Translations under genes and position numbers: made by a program | Notes under the pieces: model-generated | What the model was told of the DNA's origin: nothing | The model's database searches: none | What the model saw: the letters and a program-made list of their open reading frames with translations, nothing else | NCBI GenBank assembly: GCA_030583865.1 | Contig: CP129479.1 | Location: forward strand, 2,504,819-2,568,818 | Direction: 5' to 3' | Length of the DNA stretch: 64,000 bases | Origin: Thermodesulfobacteriota bacterium | GTDB taxonomy: Bacteria; Desulfobacterota; GWC2-55-46 | Shown here: positions 53,689 through 62,864 of the stretch, piece after piece | Layout of the letters: each line of letters starts with the position of its first letter | Position numbering within the stretch: position 1 is the first letter of the stretch

Positions 53689-55218
53689 ATGGCTGATATG
53701 ACCGGAAAGAATCTGCCCCGGATAAACCGCATTGCCGACGAGGACATGGACGCTTCCATCCTCAGCCGCTTCTCCCTCCCTTTCCTTAAAAAGAACCTGG
53801 TCCTGCCCCTCCGGAGAAGGGACGGCATCCTGCCAGTGGCGGTCTCCGGCCTTGAGGCGGTCTTTGCGCTCAACGAGATAGAGAGGACCGCCGGTGGGCC
53901 GGTCACGCCGGTTATCGCTGAGAGGCAGGAGATACTCGACGCGATAAACAGGTCGTTTGACAGGCTCTCCGGCTCGGCAAAGGACGTCATCGACGGGCTG
54001 GGCTCGGAAAGCCTCGAAACCCTCTACAGCAGCTGGGAGGAGCCGAAAGACCTTATCGACCTCGGGGACGAGGCGCCTGTAATAAAGCTTTTGAACTCCC
54101 TCCTCTTCGAGGCGGTGCGGGACCGGGCGAGCGACATACACATCGAGCCTTACGAGAAGGAGGTCGAGGTCCGCTTCAGGGTCGACGGCGTCCTCCATCC
54201 GGTCCTCTCCCCGCCCAAGGCGCTCCAGGAGGCGCTCGTAAGCCGCGTAAAGATCATGGCCGGGCTCGACATAGCGGAGAAGAGGCTTCCGCAGGACGGG
54301 AAGATCCGCCTCCTCGTAGCGGGCAAGGACATCTATGTAAGGGTCTCGATAATACCCACCTCCCACGGCGAAAGGGCGGTGTTGAGGCTCCTCGACAGCA
54401 AGGCCGAGGTCATCGCGTTCCCGAGGCTCGGCCTCGACCAGGGCCAGGCCCGCACGCTCGAATCGCTCCTTTCAAAGAATAGCGGCATAATCCTCGTGAC
54501 CGGCCCTACAGGCTCGGGCAAGACCACCACGCTCTATTCGGCCCTTTCGCGCATAAACTCGACCGAAAGGAACATAATAACCATCGAAGACCCGGTCGAG
54601 TACCAGCTTAAGGGCGTGGGGCAGATGCACGTGAACCCGAAGATAGGCCTCACCTTCGCGAGCGGGCTCCGCTCCATACTCAGGCAGGACCCGGACGTCA
54701 TCATGGTAGGCGAGATACGGGACAGAGAGACCGCGGAGATAGCGATACAGGCCTCCCTCACCGGGCATCTAGTCCTCTCGACCCTTCACACCAACGACAC
54801 CGCAAGCTCGATAACAAGGCTCGTGGACATGGGGATAGAGCCTTATCTTGTGTCCTCGTCCATAACCGGCATCCTCGCCCAGAGGCTTGTAAGGGTGCTC
54901 TGCCCGGACTGCAGGAAGGAGGCCGCGCCCGGCCACGAGGCCTCCCTTTTCAAGGAGCCGCCCGGAACGCTCTGGACTGCCGCGGGCTGCGCCAAGTGCC
55001 TCGGCACCGGCTACAGGGGCAGGGTCGGAATATTCGAGTTTCTCGTGCCCGGCCCGGAGCTGCGCCCCCTCATACTCAGGAACCAGGACGCGGGCACGAT
55101 AAAGAAGGCTGCCCTCGCCGGCGGCATGAGGACCATGCTCGAGGACGGGCTGGGAAAGGCTTGCAAGGGGGTTACGAGCGTAAAAGAGGTCTTGAGGGTC
55201 ATACAGGACGAAGACTGA
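53689..55218 (+). CDS. gspE: Type II secretion ATPase GspE
   Basis: A 509-residue secretion ATPase. The N-terminal N1E-type domain comes first, then Walker A GPTGSGKTT (from residue 272), the Asp box (IEDPVEYQL), Walker B (DVIMVGEIRDRETAE), the His box (GHLVLSTLHTNDT) and a zinc-binding CPDC...CAKC loop with GYRGRVGIFEF. It powers pseudopilus assembly. It is 6 bases after gspD. Confidence 0.96.
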   Translation: MADMTGKNLPRINRIADEDMDASILSRFSLPFLKKNLVLPLRRRDGILPVAVSGLEAVFALNEIERTAGGPVTPVIAERQEILDAINRSFDRLSGSAKDVIDGLGSESLETLYSSWEEPKDLIDLGDEAPVIKLLNSLLFEAVRDRASDIHIEPYEKEVEVRFRVDGVLHPVLSPPKALQEALVSRVKIMAGLDIAEKRLPQDGKIRLLVAGKDIYVRVSIIPTSHGERAVLRLLDSKAEVIAFPRLGLDQGQARTLESLLSKNSGIILVTGPTGSGKTTTLYSALSRINSTERNIITIEDPVEYQLKGVGQMHVNPKIGLTFASGLRSILRQDPDVIMVGEIRDRETAEIAIQASLTGHLVLSTLHTNDTASSITRLVDMGIEPYLVSSSITGILAQRLVRVLCPDCRKEAAPGHEASLFKEPPGTLWTAAGCAKCLGTGYRGRVGIFEFLVPGPELRPLILRNQDAGTIKKAALAGGMRTMLEDGLGKACKGVTSVKEVLRVIQDED

Positions 55219-55238
55219 ATCCTTTGCTGGGAGCCTGA

Positions 55239-56429
55239 ATGGCCACATACAGGTACAGGGCATATGACGGGAAGGGGAAGCTTTCCGCTGGGAGAATGGA
55301 GGCTTCAGGCAGGAACGACGCTCTCCAGCGCCTTAAGGGGCTGGGGCTCCACCCTGTCGAGGTAAAAGAAGCAGAGGCCCAAAAGAGGGGCCGGAAGGTA
55401 GCCACAGGTGACCTGGCAATCGCAACGCGCCAGCTATCGACGCTCCTGGCTTCAGGCACGAGCCTTACCGAAGCTCTCTCGGTCCTTGCTGCAAATACGG
55501 ATAGCGAGCGCCTTAAGGACGTATTCGCGGATGTCAAGGAGGCCGTAACCGGAGGCAGCTCCCTTTCAGAGGCGCTCTTCAGGCATCCCCGGGTATTCAG
55601 CCCCTTTTACAGGGGCATGGTGGCCTCGGGCGAGGCGAGCGGCTCGCTGGACAGAATGCTCCCGCGGCTTGCCGCGGAGCTCGAATCAAGGGCAAGGGCC
55701 ATAACGGAAATAAGGGCCGCCCTCGCCTACCCGGCTCTCATGCTCCTTGTGGGCGCGGGCGTGCTCGCGTTCCTCTTTATCTTTGTTATCCCCAAGATAA
55801 CCCGCATATTCGAGGACACCGGAGGAAGCCTCCCGTTCATCACGGTCCTCCTTATCCGGAGCGCGGAACTCATCTCAGGCTACTGGCCTGTATTCATCGC
55901 GTTCGGAGTGGCGGCATATTTTGCATTCAGGAGGTTTTCAAGGTCCGGGCGTGGAAGGGAGCTTATCGATGACCTGGCGCTCGACCTGCCTTTTGCGGGG
56001 AAGCTCATCGCTATTTTCTATCTCTCGGCCTTTACGAGGACCCTCGGGAGCCTCCTCGCGGGCGGCATACAACTCCTGAAGGCACTTGAGATAACGAAAG
56101 AGGTCGTGGACCATGCGGCATTCAGGAAGGCCATCGACGAGGCGTCTTCCGACTGCGCGGGAGGCTTGGCGCTATCGACGAGCCTGGCCAAATGCGGACG
56201 CATCCCCCCGCTTGTAATCCATATGATAAAAGTAGGGGAAAAGAGCGGCAGCCTCGATGAGGTGCTCCTTCGCGCTGCCGAGGGCTATGAAGCCGAGCTG
56301 CAGGCCGGGATAAAAAAGACGATGAGCCTCGTTGAGCCAGCGCTCATCCTGGCGATGGGGGCCGCGGTGGGGTTCATAGTCCTGGCCATACTGCTCCCCA
56401 TATTCGAGCTCAACCAGGTAATGAGGTAA
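55239..56429 (+). CDS. gspF: Type II secretion inner-membrane protein GspF
   Basis: A 396-residue membrane platform protein with two GspF domains. Seen: TRQLSTLLASGTSLTEALSVL, the first membrane helix (LMLLVGAGVLAFLFIFVIPKI), a second one (YWPVFIAFGVAAYF), FTRTLGSLLAGGIQLLKALEI, and the C-terminal helix with VGFIVLAILLPIFELNQ. In most clusters gspG follows; here the next gene is msrA on the other strand, 15 bases away. Confidence 0.95.
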   Translation: MATYRYRAYDGKGKLSAGRMEASGRNDALQRLKGLGLHPVEVKEAEAQKRGRKVATGDLAIATRQLSTLLASGTSLTEALSVLAANTDSERLKDVFADVKEAVTGGSSLSEALFRHPRVFSPFYRGMVASGEASGSLDRMLPRLAAELESRARAITEIRAALAYPALMLLVGAGVLAFLFIFVIPKITRIFEDTGGSLPFITVLLIRSAELISGYWPVFIAFGVAAYFAFRRFSRSGRGRELIDDLALDLPFAGKLIAIFYLSAFTRTLGSLLAGGIQLLKALEITKEVVDHAAFRKAIDEASSDCAGGLALSTSLAKCGRIPPLVIHMIKVGEKSGSLDEVLLRAAEGYEAELQAGIKKTMSLVEPALILAMGAAVGFIVLAILLPIFELNQVMR

Positions 56430-56444
56430 GGGCGCTCCGGCAAT

Positions 56445-56933
56445 TCAGCCGCAGTACTTAAGCCCCCGCTTCATGAGGTATTTCTGGTGGTATTCCTCGG
56501 CGGGATAAAAGGCCGCTGCCGGGGTAATCTCCGTGACTATGGGCCTCCTGTAGAGCCCGGACCTTTCGAGCTCTTCCCTTGATTCCTTCGCGAGCCTTTC
56601 CTGGTAGCTATCCGCATAGAAGATGGCGGACCTGTACTGGCTCCCGATATCCGGCCCCTGCCTGTCCATTGTCGTGGGATCGTGTATGTCCCAGAAGACC
56701 TTCAAAATCTCCCTGTAGCTCACGATCCCCGGGTCAAATGTGACCTCCACCGCCTCGGCATGGCCCGTGGTATCCGTGCAGACCTCTTTATATGTGGGGT
56801 TTTCGGTTTTTCCGCCGGTATAGCCGACCCTGGTCGAGAGAACGCCTTTTACGTTCCTGAAGGTCTCCTCGATGCCCCAGAAGCAGCCGGCCGCGAAGAT
56901 CGCCCTTTCAATATCCTTTTTCTCCTTTTCCAT
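56445..56933 (-). CDS. msrA: Peptide-methionine (S)-S-oxide reductase MsrA
   Basis: A 162-residue MsrA. The catalytic Cys17 is in [39 protein letters not shown] and [22 protein letters not shown] are family signatures; the C-terminal MKRGLKYCG has a resolving Cys. It repairs oxidised methionine. AGGAGG lies 6-11 bases before the start. Confidence 0.96.
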   Translation of the reverse strand: MEKEKKDIERAIFAAGCFWGIEETFRNVKGVLSTRVGYTGGKTENPTYKEVCTDTTGHAEAVEVTFDPGIVSYREILKVFWDIHDPTTMDRQGPDIGSQYRSAIFYADSYQERLAKESREELERSGLYRRPIVTEITPAAAFYPAEEYHQKYLMKRGLKYCG

Positions 56934-57267
56934 AAAGCCTCCTTGCTTTATCCCATTATATCATAAGCGTATTATCCCAGGGACCCCGTTGCCCGCATCG
57001 GAAAAACGTGGCCAGGCTCTCGGGCATGAGGCATAGAGTGCCCCCAACTCCCGGATGCCGGTGATACATTGCTTACATGCTCCCTGCTGATGATGTCGTG
57101 ATGGGGACAAAACTGGCGGAGAGGGGGGGATTCGGCCTTCGCTCGTCGGCTTCCTGCCTCCTTGCTCAGGCCCCGCGTGCTCGCTTCCGGGCGCATCCTT
57201 GCGCCCTTTTCCTCGCTCCGCTCGGCGCTCGTACGCCTTCGAATCCTGCAAACGAAAATGGGCAAAC
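56934..57267. other. Intergenic region with msrA upstream DNA and tRNA tail duplication
   Basis: About 334 bases with no supported gene. The first part contains the msrA ribosome site and presumed promoter on -. The rest is GC-rich and carries the duplicated tRNA-Ser tail at 57110. Open frames here run through the tRNA gene and are rejected. Confidence 0.6.
57110..57134 (-). repeat. 25-bp copy of the tRNA-Ser 3' end
   Basis: A perfect 25-base copy of 57264-57288, which spans the CCA end, the 3' acceptor strand and part of the T arm of tRNA-Ser. The two copies are 154 bases apart in direct orientation. This is the usual look of an attachment-site remnant or a local slip duplication; no integrase is nearby. 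Confidence 0.7.
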
Positions 57268-57359
<92 letters not shown>

Positions 57360-57402
57360 TTGTGCGGGGAAAACCTTTCCAAGCGGATCAAAACGGGATT
57401 TA

Positions 57403-57431
57403 TTTGTAACACGGCTCCATGCTATAATCAA
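57403..57431 (-). promoter_or_regulatory. Candidate promoter of tRNA-Ser
   Basis: On -: TTGATT, 17-base spacer, TACAAA with a TG one base upstream (extended -10). It ends about 44 bases before the tRNA 5' end. It overlaps the + promoter at 57420, so the two could compete. Confidence 0.45.
57420..57428 (+). promoter_or_regulatory. Candidate extended -10 promoter of the zinc-ribbon gene
   Basis: TGCTATAAT, a full extended -10 match, with no good -35. It lies 57 bases before the ATG at 57485. Confidence 0.5.
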
Positions 57432-57484
57432 GACGCTTTTGTCCGGGCCTCTGGCCCAACTAGATAATTATAGGGGAAATCGAT

Positions 57485-57991
57485 ATGGACGAACAGGTAA
57501 AAGTTTGCCCCGAGTGCGGGGCTGAGTTCTTCGCGTACGTCACCGAGTGCAACCGGTGCGAATCCGAGCTGGTAAGCCCTGAAGAGGTGCGCGGGCCGTC
57601 CCTTAAAAAGACGCATGTGCCGGGCGAAGGCCTTGCCTGCGTGGAGGACGGCACTTACGAGCGGGCCAACGAGGTTGCGTGGGCGCTCCGGAGCGCGGGC
57701 TTCGAAGCGTCGGTCCTCCGGGTCCCCGGCGGCTCTTCCTGCAAGGGGAGCTTCGGAGTATTCGTTGAGAGGGGGGCGGCTTCCGAGGCAATGAGGAAGA
57801 TACAGGAACTATGGAAGCAGGCCAACCCTGAAATTGCGGCAGCCGAAGAGCGGATAAAGAAAGGGATGTGCCCGGCCTGCGGCGCTCTGCTCATGGGCTC
57901 TTCCGAGGAATGCCCGGACTGCGGCCTTTTCCTGGGCGAGCGCGAAGGAGAGTGCGACGACCACGGCGGCGGCTGCGGTAGCTGCAAATAA
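57485..57991 (+). CDS. Zinc-ribbon / DUF2007-like protein
   Basis: A 168-residue protein. N-terminal zinc ribbon (CPECGAEF...CNRCESEL), a middle domain (about 50-105) like DUF2007 (ERANEVAWALRSAGFEASVLR, FGVFVERGAASEAMRKI), then a second zinc ribbon (CPACGALL...CPDCGLFL) and a Cys/His-rich end (DDHGGGCGSCK). DUF2007 domains are thought to be signalling modules; the exact function is unknown. The Cys-rich tail could bind metal. Confidence 0.75.
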   Translation: MDEQVKVCPECGAEFFAYVTECNRCESELVSPEEVRGPSLKKTHVPGEGLACVEDGTYERANEVAWALRSAGFEASVLRVPGGSSCKGSFGVFVERGAASEAMRKIQELWKQANPEIAAAEERIKKGMCPACGALLMGSSEECPDCGLFLGEREGECDDHGGGCGSCK

Positions 57992-58272
57992 GAGCTTCGG
58001 GAAAACAGGCAAAATTGTAATTTCCTGCAAAACCCGGCTGTGTTATAGTCATCCCGGCCATGCGGTCGGTTTGAGAGGCATTCGTTGGGTCCATGCATGA
58101 GAACGGCATCCCTTCTTGACGCAGCACTTCCGGAAAATCCGGTTCTCTCAAGGCTTCTCAGCTCACCCCCATAAGCCGCTGGTTTGTTCCGCCCGGAAAA
58201 TATAAAGGCTGCCTTCACTACCTGACGCGAGCAAGGGCTCTTTTTGAAGCGGCCTGAAAACAGGAGGCAAAA

Positions 58273-58974
58273 ATGGATTGGAAGCCGCCTTCAGCCCATC
58301 CTCAGGCCCAGGGTTCGGCCGGACCTCAGCCGCGCCCACCGAGGCTCAGCCTCGGAGAGGCCCTGATAGTCGAGATCTCGAAGCTTGATATAAGGCTTAA
58401 GAGCGTCCTGGTCGGCTTCGAGGCCGGGAGTTTCCTGCTTATTAAACTCTCCCCGAACGACTTGATGGGAATGTTCAGGAGCGAGACCGTTGTAAGGAAC
58501 CCGGTTACGGTCAAGTTCCAGGTCAAGGACGCGGTATACAGCTTCAATACGGAGATCCTTAATATCGTCTCAAACCCCTCCAAGCTCATGTTCCTCGCCT
58601 TCCCCGGCAAGATCGAGGAGCTAAAGATCCGCCCCGAGCTCCGGCGCCAGTGCGCACTGCCGGCGATGATAATGCTCAATAACGAGATTATAGACATGCA
58701 GATAGTCGACCTCAGCGCCAGGGGTTGCCAGTGCTCAATAAGCACGTCCGGCAGGAACGGAGAAACGCTCCGGAAGCTCATGCACGTGAACGCGGCTATT
58801 GAGATACTCGTGAACTTCCCGGAGACCAGAGAGAGGCTCAAGCTTACCGGGCGGGTCAGGAACATCGGAAACGACGGGGACAGGCTCAATATCGGGGTAA
58901 TGTTCGAGGGGCTTGTTCCGGAGACGAGCGCAAGGGTAGAGAGCTTCCTTACGAAGTCCGCGAGCCCGGGTTAA
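58273..58974 (+). CDS. YcgR-like flagellar brake/PilZ domain protein
   Basis: A 233-residue protein with the two-domain YcgR layout. The N-terminal YcgR_2-like part spans about 35-120 (VGFEAGSFLLIKLSPND, ETVVRNPVTVKFQVKDAVYSF); the C-terminal PilZ domain spans about 120-228, with RPELRRQ and DLSARG as the two cyclic di-GMP motifs. It likely senses cyclic di-GMP to alter motility or EPS output. AGGAGG is 6 bases before the start. The upstream 281-base gap shows no clear promoter. Confidence 0.85.
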   Translation: MDWKPPSAHPQAQGSAGPQPRPPRLSLGEALIVEISKLDIRLKSVLVGFEAGSFLLIKLSPNDLMGMFRSETVVRNPVTVKFQVKDAVYSFNTEILNIVSNPSKLMFLAFPGKIEELKIRPELRRQCALPAMIMLNNEIIDMQIVDLSARGCQCSISTSGRNGETLRKLMHVNAAIEILVNFPETRERLKLTGRVRNIGNDGDRLNIGVMFEGLVPETSARVESFLTKSASPG

Positions 58975-59052
58975 AACACGTCAAGGGATTCCGGAATACC
59001 TCGGGCATATAATCATGATAGCCGAGAGCCGCGCTTTTTTCACGAGTGACCG

Positions 59053-59083
59053 AAAAAAACCATGCCGATTCCAATCGACATGG
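59053..59083 (-). terminator. Rho-independent terminator of the GNAT gene
   Basis: On -: stem CCATGTCGATT / AATCGGCATGG (one mismatch, loop GG) followed by seven T. It lies 29 bases after the GNAT stop. Confidence 0.8.
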
Positions 59084-59111
59084 CGGCGCCCTGAAGCCTG
59101 GTTACGGGAGC

Positions 59112-60014
59112 CTAGTAGAGTGACGGTCCTGAAGGCAGGTACTGTTCCATTTGTCCGAAGGCCCCGGTTGTAAGGAAGTGGGCAAAGCCCGTAAGGCGGA
59201 GCCCCGCCTCAAAGGCGAACCTCAAGGCGGAATGGTTTATTCCCGGCACAGCCAGCCTGACCGCAGGGGAAGTTTCCGAAGCCTCAATGAAGGCAAGCTC
59301 CAGAAGGGGCCGTGCCGCCTGCGGTTCGTTCCATGCGGCTGGGCCGATGCTGCCATTGCCTATGTAGTAATAACCGACGAAGCTTCCATTCCGGCGCACC
59401 TGCCTACCACGGAAATCCGGGCTCCCAGACCAGAGTTCATGGTCCGCCTCGCGGCGAGCGCCGCGGACGTACTGGTCCAGCTCCATTGCGAGGGATTTTT
59501 CGAGCGGCCCGGCCTCATAGCCTGACGGGCGCGAAAGGGGCCCCGGCTTCCCTTCGAAAAGGAGCACCTGGTAGCCGGGCAGCATCCCAAGTTTCATATA
59601 GGACGCCATCGCCGTATGGTCGACAGAGGACCATGTGCAGAAGACTTCCGCCCCCGCCTTTACGCCCTCCTCCCAGGTAAGCCTCAGTAGCGGCATCCCT
59701 ATTTTCCGCCTCTGCAATTCCGGAAGGGCCCAGAAGGAGGAGAGATACCAGACGCGGCCGCGTATGACCGCCCCGGATACGGCGACGATGCGCCCGCGAG
59801 CTACCGCTGCATGGAAGACGCCTATAGAGAGTATGTGATCATACGCCTTGAGCACGGCCGTGCGTGGAGGCGTCGCTGCGGCGATATTGTTCCTGGAGTA
59901 CAAGTCCGCAACCGCCCTGAGGAAAAGGTCGGACATTTCAGGCACGTCCTCGGGGCGGGCGGATCGGTATTCGACCTTCACTTCCTTGTCGTCAAATGGC
60001 CCCTTTAGAACCAT
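59112..60014 (-). CDS. GNAT family N-acetyltransferase
   Basis: A 300-residue protein with a GNAT domain at about 10-150 (VEYRSARPEDVPEMSDLFLRA, VAVSGAVIRGRVWYLSSFWALPELQRRKIGMPLL with the acetyl-CoA loop) and a C-terminal domain of similar length, so possibly a double-GNAT protein. The substrate is unknown. ATG 60014 has AGGGAG 7 bases upstream; the open frame extends further up but lacks conserved sequence. It is divergent from the TetR-controlled pair. Confidence 0.78.
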   Translation of the reverse strand: MVLKGPFDDKEVKVEYRSARPEDVPEMSDLFLRAVADLYSRNNIAAATPPRTAVLKAYDHILSIGVFHAAVARGRIVAVSGAVIRGRVWYLSSFWALPELQRRKIGMPLLRLTWEEGVKAGAEVFCTWSSVDHTAMASYMKLGMLPGYQVLLFEGKPGPLSRPSGYEAGPLEKSLAMELDQYVRGARREADHELWSGSPDFRGRQVRRNGSFVGYYYIGNGSIGPAAWNEPQAARPLLELAFIEASETSPAVRLAVPGINHSALRFAFEAGLRLTGFAHFLTTGAFGQMEQYLPSGPSLY

Positions 60015-60139
60015 AAAACGCTCCCTGGCGATACCGTTGGCCATGCGGCGGATGAACTGGAATTCGCGCAGATTATATCCCGCTACGCGGGCAGAGTCCA
60101 GCGCTATGGAAAAGCAACCGTGTCGGGTTGAAAAAAGGC

Positions 60140-60173
60140 TTGACAAAATGTGTACTGTACGATACAGTACACA
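60140..60173 (+). promoter_or_regulatory. Sigma-70 promoter overlapped by a 25-bp palindromic operator
   Basis: TTGACA (60140) and TACAGT (60163) are 17 bases apart. The palindrome 60149-60173 (TGTGTACTGTA-CGA-TACAGTACACA) has perfect 11-base arms and covers the spacer and -10. This is the size and type of site bound by TetR repressors, and a TetR gene is the second gene downstream. Confidence 0.88.
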
Positions 60174-60270
60174 TAACCAGGCGGAAACGGAACGCGCCAT
60201 TCGCATACGGGCGGAGCTTCATTTACGCATCTGCCAGAAAATCTCAAAGAGGTCAAAAGGAGGGCGGGGC

Positions 60271-60639
60271 ATGGAAAAGTTGGCCGGGTATTTCATGAAG
60301 GCCGGCGTCTTGTACGCGCTGGCCGGGTTCACTATCGGACTGGTAATGGGCGCGACGCATAACTTCGGGATGACCTCCGTGCACGTGCATCTGAGTGTAA
60401 TCGGGTGGTTGACCATGGCGGTCTTCGCGATGTATTATCATCTTGTCCCGGTTGCGGCAAGGAACGGAGCGGCAAAGGCGCACTTCTGGATAGCGAACGC
60501 TGGCGTGCTCATACTGACCGCAAGTCTCGCGCTCCTTGTAAGCGGGGTTTCAGCAGCGGAGGCCGGGGCCGCAATCGGCTCGATAATCACCGTCCTTGCG
60601 CTCCTCATATTCACATACATCGTATTCAAGACGGCTTAG
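60271..60639 (+). CDS. Small membrane protein, heme-copper oxidase subunit I-like
   Basis: A 122-residue protein with four hydrophobic helices. The segment HVHLSVIGWLTMAVFAMYYHLVP resembles one heme-binding helix of cytochrome oxidase subunit I and NnrS-like proteins, with several His. Too short to be an oxidase. AAGGAGGG precedes the ATG at 60271. It is co-transcribed with the TetR gene 11 bases downstream; its role is unknown. Confidence 0.75.
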   Translation: MEKLAGYFMKAGVLYALAGFTIGLVMGATHNFGMTSVHVHLSVIGWLTMAVFAMYYHLVPVAARNGAAKAHFWIANAGVLILTASLALLVSGVSAAEAGAAIGSIITVLALLIFTYIVFKTA

Positions 60640-60650
60640 CAGGGGACCTG

Positions 60651-61283
60651 ATGGCGAAGACAAAGACTAACGCGCCGGGCATAAAGAGGCGCGAGGCCAT
60701 GATCGAGGCGGCGTGGACCCTTTTCATGCAGAAGGGCTACACGGCCGTGAGCGTGGACGAGATAATAAGGATGTCCGGCGGGTCGAAGTCCTCTTTCTAT
60801 GTCTTTTTCGGGAGCAAGGAAGGTCTTTTCATGGAGATAGTCACCTCGGTCACGAACCAGCTCCTTGAGGAGTTCATGGTCCCCGTGACCTCGGGCCTTT
60901 CTGCAAGAGAGTCCCTCACGAGGATAGGCCGCACCATAGGCAACAAGATCCTCACTGAAAAGGGCACTGGTCTTTACCGGCTTTCGGCCTCGATCTCCTG
61001 GCAGTTCCCCGAGATATCCAGGATGTTCTACGAGTCAGGTCCCAAGCGAGGCTGGAAAGGACTCGCGGAATACCTGAGGAAAGAGGTCTCAGCGGGGAGG
61101 CTCCGTATAAAAGACCCCTTGATGGCGGCGGAGTTCTTCTTCGGGATGATAATCTCGAAAGACCATATCTCCATGCCGCTCGGCTGCTCCGGCCCCCCGC
61201 CGAAACAACGGGTCGAGAGACTGGTGGCCGAGGCGGTCGACGTCTTCATGGCCGCCTACGGCAACGTGGATTCGATTGGCTGA
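60651..61283 (+). CDS. TetR family transcriptional regulator
   Basis: A 210-residue repressor. The N-terminal helix-turn-helix is YTAVSVDEIIRMSGGSKSSFYVFFGSKEGLF (residues about 32-62, here as one motif split over helices 2-4), followed by a variable ligand domain. It likely binds the palindrome at 60149 and represses its own operon. ATG 60651 has AGGGGACC upstream. Confidence 0.9.
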   Translation: MAKTKTNAPGIKRREAMIEAAWTLFMQKGYTAVSVDEIIRMSGGSKSSFYVFFGSKEGLFMEIVTSVTNQLLEEFMVPVTSGLSARESLTRIGRTIGNKILTEKGTGLYRLSASISWQFPEISRMFYESGPKRGWKGLAEYLRKEVSAGRLRIKDPLMAAEFFFGMIISKDHISMPLGCSGPPPKQRVERLVAEAVDVFMAAYGNVDSIG

Positions 61284-61367
61284 AATATTATCTGGAGTAT
61301 TGTAAGGATACTGGTGCCCGAAGGCCGTGGTCGGACCGGCACGGTGATTTCAACGCTTATCTAAACG

Positions 61368-62792
61368 TTATTCATTACCGGCTTTCCTTTCCTTGCCGTA
61401 TAACCTCTCTTCGCAGTCGGGGCATATGCTGTGAGTAAATTCAGCTTCGGAATGTTTCTCGATATATTTTTCCATACTCGACCAGTTGCCCTCTTCATCT
61501 CGTATTCTTTTACAGCTGGCGCATATGGGGAGAAGCCCGCTTAATGTCTTTATCCTGCCGAGCGCTTCCTGCAGCTCGCTAATCAGCTTTTTCTGCTCGT
61601 TTTCCAGCTCTTTTTTTTCGGTTATATCCTGTATCGTGCCCGTGACGGCCACTGCCCTGCCGTCCCTCATATCCGGCTCGCCTATTCCATGCAGATATTT
61701 CATGCGCCCCAGCCCGGAGATTATCCTGAATTCCACCTCGTAGCGGACCCCCTTGAGCGCCTCCTCCAGGCAGGTCTTCGCCAATGTCCTGTCCTCCGGA
61801 TAAATCATGCCAATCAATTTCGCGTAGCTTATGGGAGTACCCCGGGGCAGCTCAAAAATATCATAACTCTCTTGCGACCCGGAAAAATTATCCGAAGCGA
61901 TATCCCAGGCCCAGTCTCCGAAATGCGCCGTCTTCTGCGCATGTTCAAGCTCGGCGATGAGCTTTTTCTGTTCATTTTCCAGCTCTTTTTTTTCAGTTAT
62001 GTCCTGTATCGTGCCTATCAAGGATTTTCTGCCGTTCTGGATCTTGAGCTCGCCTATGGCCTGAATGTACTTTAGCTTCCCCGTCCCGGAAATTATCCTG
62101 AATTCCTCCCTGTTTAAGACCCCCCCGAGTGCCTGCTCCATGGATTTCCTGACCAGCGGCCTGTCCTCCGGATGGATCATCTCCATCAATCTCGCATAAT
62201 TTACGGGAGTCCCTACCGGCAGTTCAACAATATAGTAGCTCTCCTGAGAGCCGAAAAAATTATCCGACTCGATATCCCACACCCAGTTGCCGAGATGCGC
62301 TCTCCTTTGCGCGTACTGAAGCTCGCCTATGAGCATACGCTGCTCGTTTTCCAGCTCTTTTCTCTCCGTCAGGTCCTGTATGGTGCCGTTCAAGGCTACC
62401 GGTTTTCCGTTACGGCTTTCCAATTCACCCATGACCTGGACATGCTTTACATATCCGTTCCGGGTCTTTATCCTGAATTCAAATTTGTAAACGGCTCCCC
62501 TCAGGCCGTCTTCTATCGCGTCCCTGACCAGCGCCCTGTCCTCGGGATGCACGAACCCCATCATCCCGCTTAAAGGCATCGGGGTGCCGGGAGGCATCTC
62601 GAAAATCCTGTATGCCTCCCGCGATCCGTAAAAATTGTCCCGTTCGATATCCCATGTCCAGTTTGCGAGGTGCGATATCTTCTGCGCATACTCGAGCAGG
62701 CGCTGGCTCTCCTTGAGTTTTTTTTCCACGCCTTCAAGCTCGCCTATGCGCTTGACCAGCTCATCTCTCGGTTTTTCATCGAACTGGGCCAT
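61368..62792 (-). CDS. Triple PAS-domain protein with C-terminal zinc motif, no output domain
   Basis: A 474-residue soluble protein. A coiled coil (about 1-25) is followed by three PAS_3-type domains (about 30-145, 160-275, 285-405), each ending in the linker TIQDITEKKELENEQ or close to it. The tail has CASCKRIRDEEGNW and CPDC, a pattern seen in many deltaproteobacterial sensor proteins. No kinase, GGDEF or HTH domain is present. The repeats also match at the DNA level, so they arose by recent duplication. It probably senses a ligand and passes the signal by protein contact. Confidence 0.85.
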   Translation of the reverse strand: MAQFDEKPRDELVKRIGELEGVEKKLKESQRLLEYAQKISHLANWTWDIERDNFYGSREAYRIFEMPPGTPMPLSGMMGFVHPEDRALVRDAIEDGLRGAVYKFEFRIKTRNGYVKHVQVMGELESRNGKPVALNGTIQDLTERKELENEQRMLIGELQYAQRRAHLGNWVWDIESDNFFGSQESYYIVELPVGTPVNYARLMEMIHPEDRPLVRKSMEQALGGVLNREEFRIISGTGKLKYIQAIGELKIQNGRKSLIGTIQDITEKKELENEQKKLIAELEHAQKTAHFGDWAWDIASDNFSGSQESYDIFELPRGTPISYAKLIGMIYPEDRTLAKTCLEEALKGVRYEVEFRIISGLGRMKYLHGIGEPDMRDGRAVAVTGTIQDITEKKELENEQKKLISELQEALGRIKTLSGLLPICASCKRIRDEEGNWSSMEKYIEKHSEAEFTHSICPDCEERLYGKERKAGNE

Positions 62793-62864
62793 ATCTCGCT
62801 ATTTTGATATCTATTGATTTGATTATAGAGCAATTAACGCCATCCGCTACTCAAACCAGGGCCC

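Noticed and set aside
58975-59111. Small RNA between the YcgR-like and GNAT genes
   Set aside because: The only structure is the GNAT terminator at 59053; no promoter or other conserved feature is visible.
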